The notes under the pieces: generated by a model
What the model saw: the letters and a program-made list of their open reading frames with translations, nothing else
What the model was told of the DNA's origin: nothing
The model's database searches: none
Origin: Acidobacteriota bacterium
Lineage (GTDB): Bacteria > Acidobacteriota > Terriglobia > Bryobacterales > Bryobacteraceae
Assembly (NCBI GenBank): GCA_016871135.1
Contig: VFZQ01000052.1
Coordinates: 1 to 13,647 of the forward strand
DNA length: 13,647 nucleotides
Reading direction: 5' to 3'
Program-made: the position numbers and the translations under genes
Part shown: piece after piece, positions 7,259-13,647 of the stretch
How the letters are laid out: each line of letters opens with the position of its first letter
Numbering within the stretch: the first letter of the stretch is position 1

Positions 7259-8718
7259 GCCGCCGCGAAGCTCGAAACCTCGCGTCCCGACGTGTTGGCA
7301 ACGATCAGACGAAATCCGTTACTAGCGGCAGGGTGCTGCACAACAGATACATCGGCCGATCGGACCTCTACCTGCACGGCAACGCCGCCCGGTAGCGCCG
7401 CGCCGCCAATGGACCCTATACGCACGCGGTTACGAACGATGACAAGCCGCTCGCCTGGGGGCAATATTCCCGTCCAAGTAAAGCGGCCTTCCGGCGCTCC
7501 CATATAAGAAGTCGCGGGAGCATCCGGTCCGGGATCGGGATTTGCTGGTGGAGGCTTGGGCAGTTCGGCGGTCGCAACAACGGGATCTTCCTTCTTCTTA
7601 TTCTCTTTTTTCTGGGCCTTCGGCGGATCGACCGCGACCCGCGGCGCCTCGGGAACGGGAGCGGGCGGCATTTCTTGCACGACCGGAGGCGCGCTCTTGG
7701 CCGCCGGCTCGGGTGGTAGCTCAGGCCGGCGAGAGAAGATATACCCGGCGATCACCAGAGCGATCGCGATCAACAACGCCGCCTTGGTAACGGGACTGCC
7801 TGTTGCCGGAGCGGGCGCTGGTGGAGGCGTGAGCGCGGGAATCGATGCGGTTGGCTCGCCGGCTTTCGCGGCAGACGGCCAAGGAACGGTCGGAGAGACC
7901 GAACCGAGCATGGCCTCTTCAAGCGCCTTGGCAAAGTCGGTGCATTTCGGATAACGGCCTTCCGGATCCTTGGATAACGCCTTGCGAAGGATCGACGCCG
8001 CCGGCTCGCCAACCTTTTGATCGATCTCGGCGGCGCTGGGCGGCTCGACGGAAAGGATCTGGTGAATCAGTCCCGGCAGCGAATCGCTCTCAAAGGGCTT
8101 GCGACCGGTGAGCATCTCGAAAGCAATGACGGCAAGCGAAAACTGATCGGCGCGACCGTCAAGCGGCTTGGTCATGATCTGTTCGGGCGACATGTAGGAC
8201 GGCGTGCCTACCGCCATTCCGGTCGTTGTCATACCGGCGTGCTCCACGATCTTGGCAACGCCAAAGTCGGTGATCTTGGCCTCGTCGGTCCCGTTGATCA
8301 GAATGTTCGCGGGCTTCACATCCCGGTGAATGATTCCCTTGGAGTGCGCAAAATCCAGTGCCGACGCCGTGTGACGCAGGCACTTGGCGATCTTTTCGAG
8401 CGGCAACCGCTCCTCATCCATAAGGACTTGCAATGGCGGGCCATCAACGAATTCCATCGCGATGTAGGTCATGTCGGCGTCTTCACCCAGTTCGTACACC
8501 GTAACGATATTCGGGTGATTGAGTGCGCCAGCCGATTGAGCCTCCCGGGCCAGCCTTTGGCGCAGCGTTCTGCCCTGCGGATTCGTGCGAATATCGCTAA
8601 TCAAGATCGTCTTAATGGCAACCTGGCGTTCAATCTTCGGATCGCGGCCAAGGTAGACAATACCGCACCCGCCACGCCCGAGTTCGCATTCGATGGGATA
8701 CCGGCCGATCTGTTCCAT
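7237..8718 (-). CDS. Transmembrane serine/threonine protein kinase (PknB-like)
   Basis: 493 residues. The cytoplasmic kinase domain (about 7-270) is complete: glycine loop GRGGCGIVYLG (14-24), VAIK with Lys36, Glu59, HRDVKPANIL with catalytic Asp133, DFG with Asp151, an activation loop rich in Thr (MTTTGMAVGT), and SPEQ. A Pro/Ala linker leads to one membrane segment at about 312-328. Outside are a Pro-rich stretch, a Lys-rich patch and a C-terminal beta-rich domain (about 405-493, GRFTWTGILPPGERLVI onward). I recall similar domains from Acidobacteriota proteins but know no name for it. There are no PASTA repeats. It is the first gene of the operon and presumably senses through the outer domain. 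The start ATG at 8716-8718 has only a weak GGAAAA leader. Confidence 0.95.
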   Translation of the reverse strand: MEQIGRYPIECELGRGGCGIVYLGRDPKIERQVAIKTILISDIRTNPQGRTLRQRLAREAQSAGALNHPNIVTVYELGEDADMTYIAMEFVDGPPLQVLMDEERLPLEKIAKCLRHTASALDFAHSKGIIHRDVKPANILINGTDEAKITDFGVAKIVEHAGMTTTGMAVGTPSYMSPEQIMTKPLDGRADQFSLAVIAFEMLTGRKPFESDSLPGLIHQILSVEPPSAAEIDQKVGEPAASILRKALSKDPEGRYPKCTDFAKALEEAMLGSVSPTVPWPSAAKAGEPTASIPALTPPPAPAPATGSPVTKAALLIAIALVIAGYIFSRRPELPPEPAAKSAPPVVQEMPPAPVPEAPRVAVDPPKAQKKENKKKEDPVVATAELPKPPPANPDPGPDAPATSYMGAPEGRFTWTGILPPGERLVIVRNRVRIGSIGGAALPGGVAVQVEVRSADVSVVQHPAASNGFRLIVANTSGREVSSFAAAWKEQGN

Positions 8719-8821
8719 TTTTCCGATGGCTGTTCGCTAGCAGTACCAGTCTACCTGATATGGAACTCCGAGAGAATCGGAAATCGTTCATTCGGCACGG
8801 GAAAACCAGACCAGTTCTCGC

Positions 8822-8850
8822 AATTTACAACCTGCGTTACCACTCGTCAA
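8822..8850 (-). promoter_or_regulatory. Candidate promoter of the kinase operon
   Basis: On the minus strand, TTGACG (8850-8845, 5/6 match) and TAAATT (8827-8822, 4/6 match) are 17 nt apart. Transcription would start near 8815, leaving a leader of about 97 nt before the kinase ATG. Confidence 0.5.
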
Positions 8851-8887
8851 AGGTGGCTGTTCCATCCGATGGAACCGGGTCCACCTT
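8850..8887. promoter_or_regulatory. Nested inverted repeat next to the kinase -35 box
   Basis: The outer arms are AAGGTGG (8850-8856) and CCACCTT (8881-8887). The inner arms are GTTCCAT (8859-8865) and ATGGAAC (8869-8875) around CCG. The inner repeat is centred about 52 bp upstream of the predicted kinase transcription start, a common position for an activator. It could also extrude as a hairpin. Confidence 0.5.
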
Positions 8888-8976
8888 CAAGAGGTGCTAT
8901 CAAGCGTTTCCGCCGAAGGCTGTAAAACCGATGTGGTTGACGGGGATACCGGCGACTGGTACCGCATCTAAGCGGT

Positions 8977-8990
8977 TTTCTCTAGAGAAA
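8977..8990. promoter_or_regulatory. 14-bp perfect palindrome upstream of the carD promoter
   Basis: TTTCTCTAGAGAAA is a perfect self-complementary 14-mer. It ends 13 bp before the carD -35 box. Its shape and position suggest a site for a dimeric regulator; the protein is unknown. Confidence 0.5.
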
Positions 8991-9003
8991 CGTCAAATTG
9001 CTG

Positions 9004-9032
9004 TTGACAGATGTCGGACCCACGGCTACTAT
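9004..9032 (+). promoter_or_regulatory. Sigma-70-type promoter of carD
   Basis: A perfect TTGACA at 9004-9009 is separated by 17 nt from TACTAT at 9027-9032 (4/6 match). Transcription should start near 9039, giving a leader of about 43 nt. This also argues against any carD start upstream of about 9039. Confidence 0.7.
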
Positions 9033-9081
9033 GGAACAACGCTCTGGTGTAATCACTTTAACAACTGACGGAAGGTGTACC

Positions 9082-9603
9082 ATGGGTCCCTGCACGACCT
9101 TTCACATTGGCGACAAAGTCGTTTACCCCTACCACGGTGTTGGGACAATTGAAAACATCAGCACGCGCAACTTCGGCGCGCAATTGGAACGGTTCTACCT
9201 CCTACGTCTGAGCTATAACAGCATGACTGTCATGGTGCCGTTCAGCCATGCCGGCGACGTTGGACTCCGCAAAGTCACCAAGACCACGGAAGCAAACCGG
9301 GTGCTGGCATTCCTGTCGATCGGCGTTATCAAGCGCTCACAAGATTGGAAGGACCGCTTCAAGGAAAACTCCGACAAGATGCGAGTCGGCGGGCTGATGG
9401 GCGTAGCGGAAGTATTCAAGGAATTGGTGCAGTTGCAGACGGCCAAGCCTCTTTCGTTCCGCGAGAAAAAGATGCTCGACTGTGCGCGTCGCATGATGAT
9501 CACTGAAATCTCGATCGCCCGGTCGATGGGTGAGCGCGACGCGATCGAGACGCTTAGCCGGGCGCTGGCAAAGGCCAACCTGCCGATGCCGCAAGCGATG
9601 TAG
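9082..9603 (+). CDS. CarD/CdnL-family transcriptional regulator
   Basis: A 173-residue protein of the CarD/CdnL/TRCF family. These proteins bind the RNA polymerase beta subunit and stabilise open promoter complexes, often at rRNA promoters. Seen: the N-terminal RNA polymerase-interaction domain (FHIGDKVVYPYHGVGTIENI, residues 7-26, then the VPFSHAGDVGLRKV strand). The C-terminal helical DNA-contact domain follows (DWKDRFKENSDKMRVGG, LSFREKKMLDCARRMMITEI). The frame is open from 8998, but that point lies upstream of the promoter. The ATG at 9082 has GGAAGGT 5 nt before it and begins the family domain. Two TAG stops follow in tandem. The next gene starts 10 bp later. It is divergent from the kinase operon and shares its control region. 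Confidence 0.93.
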   Translation: MGPCTTFHIGDKVVYPYHGVGTIENISTRNFGAQLERFYLLRLSYNSMTVMVPFSHAGDVGLRKVTKTTEANRVLAFLSIGVIKRSQDWKDRFKENSDKMRVGGLMGVAEVFKELVQLQTAKPLSFREKKMLDCARRMMITEISIARSMGERDAIETLSRALAKANLPMPQAM

Positions 9604-9613
9604 TAGCGCTCCC

Positions 9614-10756
9614 GTGCGCATTACTGCGATCGAAACGCTGCGGCTGAGCCGCGGAATTACCGTGCACGCCGGCCCGGTGCAGTGGTTGTGGGTGCGTGTG
9701 CACACTGACAGCGGACTGATAGGTCTCGGCGAGACCTATCCCCATCCGGAGTCCGAAGAGGCGGTGGTACTGTCGCGTCTTGCGCCCCGGCTATTGGGCG
9801 AAGACCCCCGGCGAATCGAAGGGCTTTGGACTTCGATGTTTGATGCCGTCGCATATTCGGGTTGGGCGGGGGCGGAATTGCGCGCGATCGGCGCGGTCGA
9901 CATGGCGCTGTGGGATCTGCTCGGCAAGTCGCTGGGCGCGCCGGTGTATCAATTACTCGGCGGCGCCACGCGCAGTCGAATCCGCACGTACAACACCTGT
10001 TACGACCATATTTCCTTTCTCGACGAACCGGAGCGACTCGCCGAGAGCCTGCTCGAACAGGGCATTCGCGCGATGAAGATCTGGCCGTTCGATCCGATCG
10101 CCAAGCAGACCGAGGGGCAGTGGATAACGCCCGCTCTCATTCGCCAGGGCATCGACCCGCTGCGGCGCATTCACACACGGTTCGGCGACGACATGCAAGT
10201 TGCGATGGAGTTTCACGGTTATTGGAACCTGCGCTGCGCGATCGACATTGCACGGGCATGCGAAGAGTACCAGCCGATGTGGCTGGAGGAGATGCTGCCG
10301 CAGGACAACATGGATGCCTATCGCGAATTGGCGTCGTCGACCTCGCTGCCACTGACGATCAGTGAGCGATTGATGACGACCTGGCAACATCGTGAACTGC
10401 TGGCCAATCGAGCCGCGCGCATCGTAATGCCAGACATTTCGTGGTGCGGGGGCATTACCGAGGCTCGCAAGATCGCCAATCAGGCGGCGACGCATCTATT
10501 GCCGGTCGCACCGCACAACTGCGGCGGTCCTGTTCTGCACGCAGCGACGATGCATCTGGCGGCGGCGATTCCGAATCTCTACATCGCAGAGTCGGTACGG
10601 CGACACTACGCCGATGAGTATTTGCCGGTAACAGGCGCTTCGCCCTTGCCTAAGGACGGGTTCTTTGATTTGCCCGCGGGATCGGGGTTAGGTGTGGATC
10701 TCTTGCCTGAAGTGATGGAGCGGCCGGATTTGACTCGGCGGCGGGTGGAAGAATAG
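9614..10756 (+). CDS. Enolase-superfamily (mandelate racemase/muconate lactonizing) enzyme, probable acid-sugar dehydratase
   Basis: 381 residues with the two family domains: an N-terminal alpha+beta capping domain (to about 115) and a C-terminal barrel. Metal ligands can be assigned: Glu199 in MEFHG, Glu225 in WLEE and Glu251 in SERL. His201 (the FH pair) and His301 (VAPHNCGGPV) sit where general acid/base residues lie in galactonate-type dehydratases; Asp274 is in MPDISWCGGITE. The KIWPFD block near 155 also fits sugar-acid dehydratases. Glu replaces the more usual Asp as first ligand, and EEM replaces EEP. The substrate cannot be named. The GTG at 9614 follows carD by 10 bp with no visible ribosome site, so it probably depends on translation of carD. 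An upstream frame extension to 9530 lies within carD and has no family similarity. Confidence 0.9.
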   Translation: MRITAIETLRLSRGITVHAGPVQWLWVRVHTDSGLIGLGETYPHPESEEAVVLSRLAPRLLGEDPRRIEGLWTSMFDAVAYSGWAGAELRAIGAVDMALWDLLGKSLGAPVYQLLGGATRSRIRTYNTCYDHISFLDEPERLAESLLEQGIRAMKIWPFDPIAKQTEGQWITPALIRQGIDPLRRIHTRFGDDMQVAMEFHGYWNLRCAIDIARACEEYQPMWLEEMLPQDNMDAYRELASSTSLPLTISERLMTTWQHRELLANRAARIVMPDISWCGGITEARKIANQAATHLLPVAPHNCGGPVLHAATMHLAAAIPNLYIAESVRRHYADEYLPVTGASPLPKDGFFDLPAGSGLGVDLLPEVMERPDLTRRRVEE

Positions 10757-10791
10757 CGCTCTCGCGCGCCCGCCTTGCGCGAGCGTTCTTT
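10757..10791 (+). terminator. Likely intrinsic terminator of the carD-dehydratase unit
   Basis: The stem starts right after the stop codon. CGCTC (10757-10761) pairs with GAGCG (10781-10785). After a 2-nt bulge, GCGC (10764-10767) pairs with GCGC (10777-10780). The loop is 9 nt and TTCTTT follows. The U run is short, so efficiency is uncertain. Confidence 0.45.
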
Positions 10792-10963
10792 GTCCACCCG
10801 ATCCAAGTCCAGGGGGCGCCACCTCGGTGCCGGCTCGCTGCGTCAACGTCGCCTCGCCGAAGCCCTCACACCGGTCTCGTATGCGCTGCGCTTAAGGGCT
10901 GTCGCCCGTGCGGCGCGTGCCGGCTCTCGAAAGCTCTCCCACAAGCGCGCCTCATTTGGGCAG
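10792..10963. other. Intergenic stretch without a recognisable gene
   Basis: This lies between two convergent stop codons. A 10-mer, GTGCCGGCTC, occurs twice in direct orientation (10827-10836 and 10917-10926). Several short GC-rich inverted repeats are present. No ribosome site or family-like reading frame was seen. Composition and repeats would fit a dispersed intergenic repeat or a gene remnant; nothing here decides it. Confidence 0.4.
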
Positions 10964-13501
10964 TTATCGCCGCTCGTAGATAACACCGTCGCCGGTGAGT
11001 CGGATCGTATCGAGCCACGTTGGCCCCGTCACAACGATCGCACCGTCTTCGGTTCGGCGGAACCCAACGATCTCCGGTTCGACGCCGTACGGCTCGATCA
11101 AAGAAACAAACTGCGTGCGCAAGCCGCGGCGCCGCGCCAAGACATAGGGCACGGGGCGCGTAAGATCCTCGCCCAACCCGTTGCCGGCGACAACAGCGGT
11201 TCCTTCTTCGCCCAGCATCCAAACGCGCACGCTCTGCACCGGAACTTCGAAGGCGGCCACGCGGAGCGGCTCGCCAGTGTCGTAAACCAAGTCGATATCG
11301 TCGACAAAGAAGACACCCTCGCCGGGCGATCCCGCTGTTTGTTGCAGCTCAAGCGACACGGTGCGAATCGGTAGATCGATTACGCCATCGTCGTTACCAA
11401 GATAGTGGTTCCAGCGCTGCGGGCCCGTCACCTCGACCTCTTTCCAACCATTCCAATCAACCGTGATCGCCGGAGCGACGAACCGTTCGTCGGTAGTATC
11501 GTTGATACGAATCGCGATTCGGTGTTTGGAACCGTCGCCGTAGAGCATCACCCGCACGCCGCTGGGGTGAATACTAGGCTGCGGTAGATTCGAAACGTTC
11601 GCCGTCGAATAGAGCAGATACCCGGCGCCACTGAATCGGTACTCCATCTTCCCCGAGCCCGTGCCGCTTGCCGCTTGTTCGCGGGAGTTGCTGAACGATC
11701 CCCTGACATTGCCCGTGCTGGCGAAAACCGAACCATAGGAACCGAGCCGCGCACGGCCGCCATCGAAACCGAGTTTCCAGTCACCGTCGGCTGTGGCCGA
11801 TCGATTGCCTGTCAGATGCTGATAGCCCATCGTGCGCGGCAACGCCGTTGTCGGCGCGAGCGGCAAATCGGTTACGATCTCACCCATGTTGTGATAGACC
11901 CAGTCGAAGCGGTGCGGTTGGCGATCCGTCGACTCGGCGTCAAAGACATCGAGTGCGTACTCGCCGGTGACCAGCATCGACCTCGTCAACCGCGCGTTCG
12001 CGTAAGCTCCTCCGGCGCCGGCTCTAGGGTAGGAAAAACCCGGTTCCATCTGGCTGGCGAGAAGTTCTCCGGTGGCTGCGGCCTGCGTACGTTCATCAAC
12101 GACGACGGTATTGTGCGCGACCGTTTGTTGATCCCACGTTGTGTGAGTCGGCGCGCCATAGGCTTGGGTGCCGGGATCGATAGCAAGGATGCCGCCGCGC
12201 GCGTAGGAAACAAAGTTTAACTTGTCGTAGTGTCCGTGGCCGCCGCCGTGCGGACCGTACTTCAGGACGGCGGTGTGATCGGACGGAGATCTCAGAACGG
12301 CATAGCCGGAGTCGGGGAAAATGGTGCTCGACAGGATTTCCGGTTGCGGGGAGGGGAGATCGGAGGCGCCGAAAAGCAATGCATCGCGGCCGCGCCCCCG
12401 CGATCCCGCGATTGCGGCATATTGCGGATCGCCCCAACGCGCGAAGGCGCTTTCGTACCAGCGGCTGTACGTCCGCAGATTGACCGTCGTGGCGTCGTTG
12501 AATGGCGGCAGCGTGCCATCGGGAAGAGCGAACCGCACCGGCGCGGCGAAGAGTTTCTGAAACGTCTCGTCGCCGAATAGATCGATGCCGCCCGCGCGCG
12601 CTGCCAGTTCGGCGGTTTGGAGCAGCGCGTCGAGCGCGTAGTAGTGATAGGTAAAGCTGCCTTCGTACCAGAAGCCGTCGGCCGACACCGACTTCTTCAT
12701 TTGAAAGCGGAAGCCGCTAGGACCGTCAATGACCTTTGCGATTAACACGGAATCGTTCAGCGCGAAGGCGATCGCCGCAAGTCCGGCGTTGTGCCAGGAC
12801 TGCCAGTTTGAGATGCCGGCATCGTAACGCTCGATCGTCGCGGCGGCTTCGCGCAGGAGATTGCGTTCGATGTTCGCCGATTGCTCGACGCTGAGCACGC
12901 CCGAGCCGTTGAGCAGGTCGTAGGCCCAAGCGAGCGGGATGATCCAGATCGCTTCATCGAGCGTTTGCGCATGAGAGCGCGCGCCGGTGCGCGTATTGCG
13001 GTTATCTTTATCGTGAAGTGCAAAGGACGAGTAGCGATCGGCGTAGCCGTTGAGAATCCAGGCCGACTTCTCGGCGTATTCTCGCTTGCCGGAAAGGCGA
13101 AAAGCGAGTGCGAGATCGCGAGCGGCGTTGGCAAGCGCGTCGTGACGCTCGGAGTAGATCACTTGTTCGTATGGCCAGCCTGTGAGTCTGCGGTTGTCGC
13201 TCGGACAGACGTGGCCATTCGGCGGTTCGAAGCGAAGGCGAACGCCGGTCGAAGGGCAGACGTACCAGTGCGACCACTGGCCGCCTTCAGGAGGAAGAGC
13301 GAGTTCACGAAGACCGTAGCGCGACAGATGCGACTGCGGCCACGCCTCGGCGGCGTTGACCAGATTCGTGCGAACATCGGCGGCCCACCGATGCTTTCCG
13401 ATAGTGTCGCCGATCCGCGCGAAATCGGCGTCGGAGAGGAACCGCGACTGTGCGGCCGCGGCGACGGCGCTGAGAACAAATATCAGAATCAGGCTACGCA
13501 C
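10964..13501 (-). CDS. Secreted heparinase II/III-like polysaccharide lyase with C-terminal carbohydrate-binding-like domain
   Basis: 845 residues, probably a lyase that eliminates across uronic acid linkages of an acidic polysaccharide. Seen: a signal peptide (1-19, VRSLILIFVLSAVAAAAQS). A short Cys-containing block (CPSTG, HVCPSD) precedes an alpha-helical toroid to about 380 with NWQSWHNAG (232-240) and YEGSFTYHYYALD (279-291). A beta-sandwich of the heparinase II/III family follows, with GGHGHYDKLNF (419-429) and AHNTVVVDE. The Asn/His of the first block and the Tyr/His of the second and third are likely catalytic. Residues of about 600-750 form a jelly-roll, carbohydrate-binding-like module (FFVDDIDLVYD). 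The substrate is unknown. The frame opens at an ATG at 13562-13564, but the GTG at 13499-13501 has GGGAGAG 7 nt upstream and starts the signal peptide, so it is preferred. Confidence 0.9.
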   Translation of the reverse strand: MRSLILIFVLSAVAAAAQSRFLSDADFARIGDTIGKHRWAADVRTNLVNAAEAWPQSHLSRYGLRELALPPEGGQWSHWYVCPSTGVRLRFEPPNGHVCPSDNRRLTGWPYEQVIYSERHDALANAARDLALAFRLSGKREYAEKSAWILNGYADRYSSFALHDKDNRNTRTGARSHAQTLDEAIWIIPLAWAYDLLNGSGVLSVEQSANIERNLLREAAATIERYDAGISNWQSWHNAGLAAIAFALNDSVLIAKVIDGPSGFRFQMKKSVSADGFWYEGSFTYHYYALDALLQTAELAARAGGIDLFGDETFQKLFAAPVRFALPDGTLPPFNDATTVNLRTYSRWYESAFARWGDPQYAAIAGSRGRGRDALLFGASDLPSPQPEILSSTIFPDSGYAVLRSPSDHTAVLKYGPHGGGHGHYDKLNFVSYARGGILAIDPGTQAYGAPTHTTWDQQTVAHNTVVVDERTQAAATGELLASQMEPGFSYPRAGAGGAYANARLTRSMLVTGEYALDVFDAESTDRQPHRFDWVYHNMGEIVTDLPLAPTTALPRTMGYQHLTGNRSATADGDWKLGFDGGRARLGSYGSVFASTGNVRGSFSNSREQAASGTGSGKMEYRFSGAGYLLYSTANVSNLPQPSIHPSGVRVMLYGDGSKHRIAIRINDTTDERFVAPAITVDWNGWKEVEVTGPQRWNHYLGNDDGVIDLPIRTVSLELQQTAGSPGEGVFFVDDIDLVYDTGEPLRVAAFEVPVQSVRVWMLGEEGTAVVAGNGLGEDLTRPVPYVLARRRGLRTQFVSLIEPYGVEPEIVGFRRTEDGAIVVTGPTWLDTIRLTGDGVIYERR

Positions 13502-13647
13502 GTATCGTCTCTCCCTCACCTTACCATCTTGGGGGAATGCAGGTTTTCGCCCACGCCTGTCCAAATTAGGCTCTGAAAGAAGAGAGGCAAGGTCCTGGTA
13601 GGGTTAGAAGACGTTCCGCCAAGAACAGAATCCAACCCGACGAGGAC
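13502..13647. other. Upstream region of the lyase gene; no gene seen
   Basis: It contains the lyase ribosome site (GGGAGAG on the minus strand). A possible but weak -35/-10 pair on the minus strand is TTGCCT and TAATTT with 16 nt between. No open frame with family features enters from the right edge. Confidence 0.4.

Larger units (their letters stand above)
8712..9037. repeat. Five copies of heptamer ATGGAAC in the kinase/carD control region
   Basis: ATGGAAC occurs on the plus strand at 8760-8766, 8869-8875 and 9031-9037, and on the minus strand at 8712-8718 and 8859-8865. Chance would give about 0.04 copies of one 7-mer in this length on both strands; elsewhere in the window I found only two. 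One copy overlaps the carD -10 box, two form an inverted repeat next to the kinase -35, one lies in the kinase leader, and one is the kinase start codon itself. These are candidate sites for a shared regulator. Confidence 0.55.

Noticed and set aside
8998..9081. Upstream start for carD at 8998
   Set aside because: It lies upstream of the TTGACA box at 9004, adds residues foreign to the family, and the ATG at 9082 has a proper ribosome site.
9530..9613. Upstream start for the enolase-superfamily gene at 9530
   Set aside because: The extra 28 residues are an out-of-frame reading of the carD 3' end, while the family N-terminus begins at the GTG at 9614.
10775..11374. Plus-strand open frame of 199 codons
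   Set aside because: More than half is antisense to the lyase gene. The translation is Arg-rich with no recognisable domain and no ribosome site.
12881..13576. Plus-strand open frame of 231 codons opposite the lyase start
   Set aside because: It is antisense to the signal peptide and helical domain of the lyase, with shadow-type composition and no family features.
1..13647. tRNA, rRNA, CRISPR array, insertion sequence or phage attachment site
   Set aside because: No regularly spaced long repeats, transposase motifs, terminal inverted repeats or tRNA-like cloverleaf were seen on either strand; a dedicated RNA search was not possible.

Overview
The window reads as ordinary chromosome of a Gram-negative, fairly GC-rich bacterium. 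It most likely belongs to the Acidobacteriota, near Bryobacter/Solibacter. That placement is inferred from three things: a membrane Ser/Thr kinase whose outer C-terminal domain resembles ones I recall from that group, a caspase-fold secreted protein beside it, and a CarD-type regulator. No RNA gene, insertion sequence, CRISPR array or phage gene was seen.

Region 1 (1-3624, minus strand) is the start of the division and cell wall (dcw) cluster in canonical order: mraZ, rsmH, ftsL and ftsI. The ftsI gene runs off the left edge. The genes are tightly packed except for a 158-bp gap between ftsL and ftsI, which holds a long imperfect hairpin.

Region 2 (3625-4626) starts with the divergent mraZ/ppa control region. 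It is followed on the plus strand by a two-gene unit, inorganic pyrophosphatase (ppa) and acylphosphatase, separated by 4 bp.

Region 3 (4629-8718, minus strand) is a three-gene operon. It encodes a transmembrane Ser/Thr protein kinase, a secreted caspase-fold protein in which both catalytic residues are replaced (a pseudo-caspase), and an outer-membrane beta-barrel protein. The kinase and caspase genes overlap by 22 bp, and the barrel gene follows 29 bp later. The three products would sit in the inner membrane, periplasm and outer membrane, so a signalling or envelope role is a reasonable inference.

Region 4 (8719-9081) is the divergent control region between the kinase operon and carD. It has a good sigma-70-type promoter for carD, a candidate promoter for the kinase, a 14-bp perfect palindrome, a nested inverted repeat, and five copies of the heptamer ATGGAAC (both orientations) within 326 bp. 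This is the most information-dense non-coding stretch in the window.

Region 5 (9082-10756, plus strand) holds carD, followed after 10 bp by an enolase-superfamily (mandelate racemase/muconate lactonizing) enzyme, probably an acid-sugar dehydratase. Region 6 (10964-13501, minus strand) is a large secreted heparinase II/III-like polysaccharide lyase with a C-terminal carbohydrate-binding-like domain, convergent with region 5. A lyase that makes unsaturated uronic acids next to a probable sugar-acid dehydratase suggests use of acidic polysaccharides, but the two are on opposite strands and may not be co-regulated.
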